Origin: Gordionus sp. m RMFG-2023
Taxonomy: Eukaryota; Nematomorpha; Gordioida; Chordodea; Parachordodidae
Assembly (NCBI RefSeq): GCF_954871325.1
Contig: NC_088779.1
Coordinates: 10,418,846 to 10,482,845 of the forward strand
Direction: 5' to 3'
Length of the DNA stretch: 64,000 nucleotides
Position 1 is the stretch's first letter. Every line of letters starts with the position of its first letter. Positions 37,301 through 46,656 of this stretch are shown here, one piece after another. The notes beneath the pieces were generated by a model that searched no databases, was not told the DNA's origin, and saw nothing but the letters and a program-made list of their open reading frames with translations. Position numbers and translations under genes: made by a program.

Positions 37301-37538
37301 TTTTCATTTGTGTCCTTCATTTTGTTTATTGGACAGGTATCCTTAGCACCCGGCTGTCCAGGCCTGTCGGTGACCGGGGTGTCATCTCTAAGCTCCGAAA
37401 TTCATCATACCATATGTGTTTACACATCAGTCATCGAAGAAAAACTTGAAAGTTTTTATGGTTCTTACCAGGATTGAACCCGCGTCCTTGTTCATGCTCG
37501 TGTTTCCAAGCCTACATCTTACCCATTAGGCCACCCAC
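34390..37538 (-). mobile_element. RTE-type LINE, nearly full length, with tRNA-like 5' region
   Basis: Codes for an apurinic-type endonuclease followed by a reverse transcriptase. The endonuclease reads from 37320 to about 36806: RLASLNIGTLKGK, IQETKWKG, SVYAPQTGC. The polymerase reads from 36513 to 34408 with GPDDIPIE, PIFKNKGDPHNCQNYRGI, HQGSALSPLLF and the catalytic FADDIVILAES. This order and the very short 3' end are typical of the RTE clade. The frame is shifted near 36.81 kb (just before GGDLNAHVG) and again near 36.66 kb, so the single polyprotein of an active copy is interrupted. The 5' end (about 37.46-37.54 kb) has a diverged A-box-like TGGCCTAATGGG and a B-box GGTTCAATCC, like a tRNA-derived promoter. 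It lies against the left arm of a DNA transposon. Confidence 0.93.
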
Positions 37539-40010
37539 TAACAAATAAAAATGTAAAATTTTACATTTCAAATCGGTTTACTTCATGAGATATGGCCATC
37601 TTTATAAAGGCGTAAATTCCAAAATACACTATATTTAATTTTAAATATCTCAAAAAGTAATTAAAAGTATATTACCAAAAACCGGAAATGGCTATAAAAT
37701 AAAAATTGCTCTTTTTTTTTCTTTAAATTTTTTTTTACAGATAGACATTATACTTCTTAATATTTGTACAAAATAGATTTGGACGAGTACAGGGCCAAAA
37801 GTTATTAGACTTTAAATATAAATAGTATGGCTTAATTACTATATTATACCAAATGTATAGTAATTTACGAAACAAATAAAAAGTAAATTCATTTGGGATC
37901 GGGCCGAATATTTTTTATAAATCTTTCTGGCCATGTTAGAAAAATTAGGCCCTATGCAGATCACTAGTAGACATTGTGTCATATTTAGCACATAAGTTTA
38001 GCTATTTTATTTTAGAAAGAAAATAATTGTAAAAATATTTATAACTTTATTTAGCTAATTAATGGGAAATTAATATTCTAATAAACATATTAATTAAATA
38101 ATATCATAAATTAAATAATCTAATGGAATTAGAATAAAATTTGACTTTCATTTTTCCTTCCCTTGGAATAAATGAATGATATTTTTGTGTCCCGAGAATT
38201 CGTTTGGCCATTAAAAATCTATTTTCAAGATTGATTTCCATTCTTAAATATTCTACGTTGCTAACAAATATAGAATTAATTCCCGGGATATTGATTCTCG
38301 CATAATTATATAAGTCAATAGGAGTTATTATATGATTTTCATGAAGACGTTGCAGGCTTGCTCTAGCCACCAACCTCTTAGTAATTCCCCCTAAACTATC
38401 GCAAGGAGTTTTGCAATGTGCAGTTACAAAAAAATGTCATTCTCCCTTGATCCCAAAATCATTATAATGGTTGTAGAGGTTTACAAAGTTTTTTTGTTTT
38501 TATACTGGGTAACAGCTCCATCAGAAAAATAAAATATTATTGAATCTTATCAAATCTTTCTTTCAAGAATATAATTAATTTTATTTGAAATAAATGAAAG
38601 GAACAAGTATTTTGTTTGAGACAATCTGATATAATAATCTAGTAACTGAAATGTTTGATGATATCGCCTTCGCGGTAATAAATCATAAATGGATGAAATG
38701 TTGCCTGATTATTAGTCCAATGGAAACCTTGAGCGTGATCTTGAACTACAAAAGCGTAGTTCTCTGCAAAATCGGATATTATTAGATATTCCCCATCTCA
38801 AATTCGATTTTAATGACTTAAAAAATGAAGATTGTTCCGAAGAAATTAATGCATGAGGAATTAAATATTTAATTTTTCAATCAAATACTCAACAAATTCG
38901 TTGGCGGACTTTGTTAAAGTTGCGGTAAGCTGCCAACCATTGTTTAAATGTTATATAATCTATGGCATTATTATCAAATAATAAGTGTAATCTTTCTTTA
39001 AGTTCCAAAGTGCCAGGACACATATGGCATTTCCTTAAGTAACAGCAAGGCTGGGCTGGATTGCATAGACTTTGTGCAATGTAATGTTTATAATCTATGG
39101 TAGGAAATGGAAAGTTATGCTGGTTTGCAGTTAACTTATCTAATTTACCACCACTTAAAATTTTGATAAAATGTGCAGATATTGTATGCGTTTCAGACCC
39201 GCCTGCTAAAATACAGTTTTTTGGTCTCATGATAGCAAACTTGCTAAAACCTATCTTTATATTACTGTTTATTTCTTTAAAATTGGTAAATAATTCTTTT
39301 ATATTACATAAAACTAATCTCTTTTGCACTTGGTTCTTTTTTCCATTAACTTTTATTGATATAAAATTATTCATACCTGGCATAAGTCTGCTGTTTTCAT
39401 CAGAATTATAAAATTCTATTACTTTATTTGAAACGTCATTCGGAATTATTCTACTAGGTTTTATGCGTTATATTTATAATAATACAATACAATTTAGTAA
39501 ATGTTGTTTTGAGTTTTTTAACATTTAATAAATGCAAAATAATCAGATTTTTTAGGATTTTAGTTTTAATGCTATTATTCATATTGCCCACTTTTTTAAA
39601 AAAATAATTACTCTATATTTGGTATAATATGGCATTTAAGCCATACTACTTATATTTAAAGTCTAATAACTTTTGGCCCTGTATTCGTCCCAATCTAGGA
39701 TTTTGCACAGAAGTATAATGTCTATCTGTAAAAAAAATTTAAAAGAAAAAAAGAGCAATTTTTATTTTATAGCCATTTCCGGTTTTTGATAATAGACTTT
39801 TTTTCAATAAAATAAATTTTATGTCACATTAAAGAGCTATTCTAGAGCTATTTAATAAAATTTAAATCATGTCTTTAGCTTAATTACATTTTGAGATATT
39901 TAAAATTAAATATAGTGTATTTTTGAATTTCCGCCTTTCTAAAGATGGCCATATCTTATGAAGTAAGCTGAGTTGAGAATTAAAATTTTATATTTTTACT
40001 AGTTAGTATA
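37539..40010 (-). mobile_element. DNA transposon with long inverted arms and decayed transposase
   Basis: The arm at about 37545-37845 is repeated inverted at about 39610-40005: TTACTTCATGAGATATGGCC against TTACTTCATAAGATATGGCC on the other strand, with AACCGGAAATGGCTATAAAA and GGGCCAAAAGTTATTAGAC in both. The right arm has about 90-100 bp absent from the left. Between the arms the minus strand codes for remnants of one protein: MPGMNNFISIKVNGKK, RPKNCILAGGSETHT, CHMCPGTLELKERLH (39.38-38.89 kb), VVQDHAQGFHW (near 38.72 kb), HFFVTAHCKTPCDSLGG (near 38.41 kb), RASLQRLHENHI and GTQKYHSFIP. These match a protein family I recall as uncharacterised, repeated proteins in invertebrate and cnidarian genomes. 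I infer a transposase but do not assign a superfamily. A TGA replaces the expected Trp just before HFF and the frame shifts elsewhere. Confidence 0.8.
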
Positions 40011-40679
40011 TAAACCAATGACTTACACTAATTATTATTAAAATTTCAAACGAGAGATTCCTATATCTGATGCAAACTTTATTAAAGAATTACCGGATCA
40101 TCGAGATAATAAGTAAGCAAGTTATCAATTTAATAGTAGTTTTTAACATGAGAATAATTACTATATGTGTTACCAAAATGGCGGGTCCAGCTGATTTGCT
40201 TTTAACGACTCTTAAAAATGCATTTTAATGAATGAATCGTCAGTCTAGGTATTTAAAAATTATTCTTGTATCTATTTAAATATCAAATTCTCACCCCTTT
40301 TTGGATGTAAACTGCCTTTCCATAAAGCTTGGCAATATAGTTCTCCATTCCCGATATCCTAAAGCGTTTCACCTTTTCTATCCTAAATCGCCAAATTTCA
40401 CACAATTGGAGACTTGAATACGGAGCAAAATTACTTTAAGCAGTTTATATACAAACTATACAAGCCAAAAAAAAACTGGAATTTTCCATTAAAACGACAT
40501 TCCTTTGAATACTTACACCCGAGAGCTATTCAAAGGAAATTACCATTGATTTTTTTCACCTAAATTAAACCCAGGGTACAGATAATGATGACATATGACT
40601 GTTTATTAAAATTTGATGATTCCAGCCTCAGTTTTATGCTATCTAGTTTATGAATAGTTAGAAATCGTATCTATTTCTA

Positions 40680-41150
40680 GTTTAGACCTCTTAACCAAAG
40701 AAGAACTTAGAATTGCTATATGTTGTCGATGGGCTGAATTTAGTACCAACGTTATGCTTCCTCGGTGACACCTATATTAATGGCCTAGATTACCACCCTC
40801 TGCATTGTCTCTTTTCAAAAGGTAGATTGCTTAGGCAATAGACCATTAACTCGATCATCAATAGAGCGTTAAGATCAACAAATATTACTCCCACGCTAGA
40901 ACTCACTTGCCTCAGATCTAACAGTCATGGGAATGACCCTAGTCCCCTGGAACCAATGCATACCCCTCGGTTCGGATTATGCTTGTGTAGATTGTTTTAT
41001 CAGATTTTTTCTGTCAACCATTAGATAAAATATAAAGACCAATAAATATAGCCAGCTAAATAATATATGCCCGTTCTAGTAGTTTCAGATACCGGTGGAT
41101 CATTTGGATCTCAAACCCTACAATTATTTAAAATAATATGGTAAAGGTTA
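40680..41150 (+). mobile_element. Broken retroelement fragment (C-terminal part of a reverse-transcriptase polyprotein)
   Basis: Short peptides on the + strand follow a conserved order seen at the C-terminal end of a widespread class of retroelement polyproteins: LLTKEELRIAICCRW, then LDYHPLHCLFSKGR, then MTLVPWNQC and GGSFGSQTLQLF. The stretch is fragmentary and lacks the polymerase core, so it is an old truncated copy. The exact clade is not determined. Confidence 0.65.
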
Positions 41151-42396
41151 GGTTTAATATTTTGAATATTCTTTTATTTTATTATTATTTTTTATAGATG
41201 TGAGTTGTTTATTTTTCAATATTTATAATAAAAATTTTATTTTATCGAACTTTTTTAATTGAATTTGAATTAAAGACATTGAATTTTTTAAAATGGTATA
41301 AAATTTATTGAAAATACTCAGTTATTTATAACTCCTATCAACCTAGCAGTATGATTGATGCTCTTTAGCTTAAATATAACAATTAATATTATAATATAAT
41401 CGATTTACAAAATTATTCTCTTTGTTAGCCTTTTCCCGCATATATCATTTAATTTACTATGTTTAGCGCTTTTGTATAATATTTCTGACATCGTAAGAAT
41501 AGTCTAAGTAAAATATTAACATGCTTATGCACATATATTCTTTAAAATAGAAGAGTTATAAGAGATAGCATAGATAAAAGATAGCATAGAAATATATTTT
41601 TATTTCTAATATTAATCTTACAAATTTGTCTTTCAATATAAATAAAGGCAAAAAACTAAGCTATGTATAAAAATATTATAATATAACATAAATGAAAATT
41701 AGAGCCTTTATATTGTGGGATTGTTGAAATTAAAGATTTATTCGGTATTTGAAAAATATGTTTCACATACATAATATAAGGAATGAATTATAAGCATGAT
41801 TAATATAATATCTATTTTTATAAATGTATAAATAAGTTGTATCTTTTGTATGTTTGTTGGCATAAATTAATATTTTTATATGATTTATATAAAATAATAT
41901 AATATAATTTTCTTTTAAAAAATAAGAAAAGATATACGCGATAAATATATATTATTTTTACATAAAATAAAACAGTTTTGTAGTTTGTTGTGCACTATTT
42001 TAATATTTAAAAAGATTCTTATTAATATGACAACAGTAGTAAAAGGATATTTTATATAATAAAAATTCAATCACATAGTTACATCAAAATATTATAATAA
42101 TTGGATTGTTGCTCATTACATTTTTTTTCCCAATTGTCGTGGTTTTAAAAATATTTCAAAATCGAAATCAAATTTTATTTTATATAATAATTTTAGATAA
42201 CATACTATAAGAAGGAATAAGTTTTATAGGCCTGAATTGGGATATAATGGTTTATTATGCTATTGCTAATTAGTCAGCTATGCCTACGAGTAAATTATTC
42301 AGGTTTGGCTTTTATTGTCCCCCTCCCCATTTAATTTTAACACGATCTAAATTTTTAATATTACGATCGTCTTGATAGCAATTTTTTTTTTCAAAT
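41151..42396. other. AT-rich region downstream of the first receptor gene
   Basis: Contains the probable 3' untranslated region of the minus-strand receptor; a minus-strand AATAAA lies near 42.25 kb. No other feature is seen. Confidence 0.5.
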
Positions 42397-44721
42397 TTAA
42401 AAATATTTAATAATTTGGTCTTTCGGAAAATCATTAAACGAGTTTTCACTATAATCAAATAGCAATGGTGGTGTTACATCGTTATTATTATTAAGTTTAT
42501 TATTCAAATTATTTAAATTTATAGGTAATTTGTAGGTTATATTCAATGTAGGATGTGAAATGTTGTCTTCAGTATTGTCGTAAATATTGGGATGTGTTTT
42601 ATTTATATACGAAGAGGAAGCTAAATAGTTATTTTTTTTTGAGACAGTTAAATAAATCTTTTGAGCACTAATGTTGACAGAAGGAACTTGACGAGATAAA
42701 TCTTCTGTTTTGACGAGGGAATTACTATAGGTAGGGAAATATTTTTTCTTCTTTCCGTTTATATTATTATCATGAGATAATTTTTTGAGGCTGTTATCGG
42801 TTAGATCGCAACAATAACCAACGCACGAATAAATCAGCTGTCTTATGGTGATTGTTAAAAAGTGGTTAAACGTATCACGGAATTGCTTGCTCATGCGACA
42901 ATATATGAAAAAATTTAAGGGATAACTGGCTAGAATAGAGAAATCTATCATTATCGAAAGAACCGTTGCCACGTCATAATTCATGACCGGAATTTCAAAC
43001 GTGTTTTCGATGATATGTAACACAAAAATAATACCTAACGGTATTTCTACTATCAAAAATACGGTTACCACCAAAACCAACATATGTGTGGTAGAATTCG
43101 TCTCTCTAACTTTTCTTTCGTCGCCTTGCGTTCCTGTATTTTTTTTATTTTGATTGTTTATATCTTTCACTAACAAACGTTGCCGCCTCTCAATGGCTTT
43201 ACGCATCGCGTGTATTAGTAATCCATTTAAAACTACAAGGGATGTACAAGGAACAACATGAACAAAGACTACTCTAAACCAATAATAAAGATTATAAAAT
43301 ATATTTTCTAATGGTATCAACCATCCTGATGTGTGAAATGCACAATGTGAAACCAATATTTTGGGGAAGTTATTATTTTTATAGTTATTAGATAGCCATA
43401 TATTATTCCCGTGCGCAGAGTTACTATTATTTAAAATAGTTTCTTCCCATTTTGAATTGGATAGAATGTTTCTGATATCTTGAGCTTCCATAAGTAATTT
43501 TATAGTATAATTAAACGGATTGCTATTAATATTGATAATTGATGGTAAATCAATATATTGATTAATGTGAGACAAATTATCATTAATAAAATTCGAATAT
43601 CCCCACTCTCTTAACTGATAATTCCAATCAACATCTATTTCGGTAAAGACCTGCTCAAAAAATCGGGGCAAATTGTAAAGCACCGATATGGTATATATGA
43701 TAGCAACAGTCATTAACACTTTAGGTATGGTACACCAAGAACGAGCTATGGCTGAATAGCACACATACAAGTATCTCTGAACGGCTAAAGTTGTAATCAA
43801 CCATATGGAAGCGGTGTGAAATATGGTAGGTATATGCATTACTCCCATGGAAAAGTATTTGCACCATGCTAAGTTGACAGGCTCCTTATACCCCCTTAAA
43901 ATATAAAAATGAATCATCCAAGGTAGAGGAAACAAACCAGTCAACATATCAGAAATGGCCATGCAAGCTAAAAGTGTATTGGTGGGCGTTCGCATGTGCT
44001 TGTGTAAGAGAACGATTACGATAAAAGAGTTAGTGATGAGCGTTATAAATATGAGAGCTGTGCCAGCATAACCTAAAAAGGGCACGGCGTATTTTAAAGG
44101 CTTTGTTCTCAAAAAATTGATTGGCTTATATTTGGAACCTTTTGAATCTTTTATATCATTATCATCATTATTATTATTATATGTTCGCTGAATATCATTG
44201 CGTTTTATTCTAGTAGTCTTGGTGTATATATTTGTAGAGGATCGTAAGAACAGTCCAGATGATAAATTTTTAACGGACGAGGCTAGGCATCGTATTATGA
44301 TATTATTCAAGGATGGTGATAAAAGGAATGTAGGATACTTAGTTTTGCTGAATGATGAGTTAAATAACGCGTTATGGTACGATTTTATAAAATTTCTCCT
44401 CTTAAATCTTTCGTGTCTCAAGTGACGGTCCCTTGATATATTATAATATTTATAATTTACAATATAGTGGCATATTTCACTAAGTTCGTTGTCCGTTTCA
44501 TGTTTAGATAGATTAATGTTATGATTCACTATGTCTGGCAATATTTTGATGTCATTAAAAAGATAAAATTCGGAATTTTTTAATTTGATATTTTTTGAGA
44601 TATTCAATGAAATATATATAGGAGTTATAGTGAAAATTATGAGGAAATTGACGTTTTTCACGATAAATTTAAGCGAAATCATTGTTATCAAAAAACAGGA
44701 ATCAATAAGCCAGTCAGTCAC
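42397..44721 (-). CDS. Sex-peptide/myoinhibitory-peptide receptor-like GPCR, paralogue 1
   Basis: Class A (rhodopsin-like) neuropeptide receptor, 774 residues, no intron in the coding region. Seven membrane segments: about 213-242, 248-275, 292-320, 335-352, 480-508, 545-572, 585-608. VQRYLYVCYSAIARSWCTIPKV (with QRY in place of DRY), YNLPRFFEQVF and SYPLNFFIYCRMSKQFRDTF closely follow the insect sex peptide receptor. C287 and C460 can form the usual loop disulphide. RETNSTTHMLVLVVTVFL at helix six also matches that family. Unusual: an N-terminal part of about 210 residues, Asn/Lys-rich, with a hydrophobic stretch at residues 8-38 that could be a signal anchor, and a second extracellular loop of about 125 residues. 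The first Met was kept for lack of a better choice; the true start may be later. Likely partner: a myoinhibitory-type peptide (inference from family). Confidence 0.9.
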   Translation of the reverse strand: MTDWLIDSCFLITMISLKFIVKNVNFLIIFTITPIYISLNISKNIKLKNSEFYLFNDIKILPDIVNHNINLSKHETDNELSEICHYIVNYKYYNISRDRHLRHERFKRRNFIKSYHNALFNSSFSKTKYPTFLLSPSLNNIIIRCLASSVKNLSSGLFLRSSTNIYTKTTRIKRNDIQRTYNNNNDDNDIKDSKGSKYKPINFLRTKPLKYAVPFLGYAGTALIFITLITNSFIVIVLLHKHMRTPTNTLLACMAISDMLTGLFPLPWMIHFYILRGYKEPVNLAWCKYFSMGVMHIPTIFHTASIWLITTLAVQRYLYVCYSAIARSWCTIPKVLMTVAIIYTISVLYNLPRFFEQVFTEIDVDWNYQLREWGYSNFINDNLSHINQYIDLPSIININSNPFNYTIKLLMEAQDIRNILSNSKWEETILNNSNSAHGNNIWLSNNYKNNNFPKILVSHCAFHTSGWLIPLENIFYNLYYWFRVVFVHVVPCTSLVVLNGLLIHAMRKAIERRQRLLVKDINNQNKKNTGTQGDERKVRETNSTTHMLVLVVTVFLIVEIPLGIIFVLHIIENTFEIPVMNYDVATVLSIMIDFSILASYPLNFFIYCRMSKQFRDTFNHFLTITIRQLIYSCVGYCCDLTDNSLKKLSHDNNINGKKKKYFPTYSNSLVKTEDLSRQVPSVNISAQKIYLTVSKKNNYLASSSYINKTHPNIYDNTEDNISHPTLNITYKLPINLNNLNNKLNNNNDVTPPLLFDYSENSFNDFPKDQIIKYF

Positions 44722-46656
44722 ATTTCGTTCATTCTTAAAAAATTAATCACCAAATTGTTTCTCATTTGAAGGATTGATTTTTATTTATCAAAGAAGTGGG
44801 ATATAAGGAGAGAAATAGGTGGAAACTATTCAATTAGGTTGATTATATTTCCTGTTAATAAATAAATTTAAAAATATGTATTAGTACATAATAAAACTGT
44901 GGAATATTAATGGACTTAATTAAAAAATTATTAATAAACCTTTTTTTTTATAAAAAGAAATGATGGCCATTTTTATAGGTTTGGCCGGTACAATTTTATA
45001 TATTTATATTTAGGCTATAAAGTTATAATAATAAAAAGGATCTTTGATCCTGAAAAGGGACTTGATTTATGGTCATTTGTGTTATGCGAATATTATGATT
45101 ATTCCATAAATTTATAATGGATATTTTCTCTTTAACAACTTTTAAAAAAATTATCAATAAAATGTCAAAAACATCATAAAACCTATGAATAAAATTTTTA
45201 AAAAAAGAAGAAAATTTAATTTCATAACAATCCCATCGGTTTAAAAAAATTTCTTTATTGATTTTTTAATTTGTATAAATTCAAATATTTAAAAAAATTC
45301 AACAAATTTAAAACCTTTTAAATATTTTTATTATTATTAAATTAAATACAATATAAATTTGATATGATATAAACGTTAAATTTGTATCTTCAAATCCAAT
45401 TTTGAGATTAAAATAAGTTGTTGATAATTTAAAAAAGAGGAGAACTAATTGTTAACGATATCAAAAAAATTGATAAAATTTATAAGCCTACTTGATATTA
45501 AATACATTGAAAAGTCGCTTAAATTTGATTTAAAATAATCAAATATTAAATTTTTTTTAAAATTTATTACTGTTAATTTTAAGTACATTTTTTTGATAAA
45601 TGTAAACCTTTTAATTTTACTATCAATTTCAATAGTGGGGAATTCTATGCATAGATAGCTTTATTTTTCAAATTATAGATTTACGCACTTAATTCAGTCG
45701 CGCAAAGAAAGACTAATGAAAAATTAAATGCAAAATTATAATAATTCATCCTAATTTATTAGCAAATATTTAGACTTCTTTATGTACGCCTATTTTTAAA
45801 ATTAAAAATTTTGTTTTTATATATGGTCAGTAGGCCTTTTTTTGAGGGGGGGGGGTCTTTAAAAATTAACGACATTATTTTTTTTTAAATAATGAAACTT
45901 AAAAGGGAACCTCTATAGATTTTCTACCATCCATAATACTATTAAAAATGACTTTTCAAAAATGGACATTTTAAAAACCACTTTATAGACTATTCATTAT
46001 GGTATGATAATAAGAAATGACAAGAGCATAACTTTAAGTTTATGATTTTTAAATTTGGCCTTCTTAGTTAAATATAAAAACGTAGCTGCTGTTTTAATTT
46101 TTAATTTAATTAATCCATTTCTTTCAAGTCATATAAACTTAAAATTTATAATAGATTTTTTAGGATGAACATTATTTAATTATAGGATTTTAAAAATTTA
46201 GATGTAATATATATTTTTTAAAATTTTTTTTAGCGTTAATTTAAAATATTTAGCACTATATAAAATTAAGTATTACAGATGTTATATTATGAATTCTGTC
46301 AAATCAAATAAATTTTACATTGAAGTAATTTATTAACATTTTTATAATACTATTTATTTTATAAATAAGAAGGATGAATAGAAAGTTAGAAACATTTTTA
46401 TAAGAAAATGCTATATAAATAAAACTCTTTTATATTAACTAAAATGAATTCAAACTTCTTTTATATTAGAAACTTTAAATTAATATTCTTAACTGAAAGA
46501 TGAAACGAAAATATAATTTAGAAGTTCTTTAAAATCATATATAAATTTTTTTTTATGTCTATATATAATTTATAATGTGTGTCATTAACACATAATATTG
46601 TTTATTAAATAAAATAATTATATTTGTTACGGAAGAGTTATTTTCCATTTGTCAAG
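44722..46656. other. AT-rich spacer between the two receptor genes
   Basis: 1.9 kb containing the promoter side of paralogue 1 and the 3' side of paralogue 2, with a minus-strand AATAAA near 46.60 kb. A G-run of about 10 lies near 45.85 kb. No further gene was recognised. Confidence 0.5.

Noticed and set aside
34375-37477. Several + strand open frames across 34.4-37.5 kb
   Set aside because: They are antisense to the clearly coding minus-strand LINE and have no family features.
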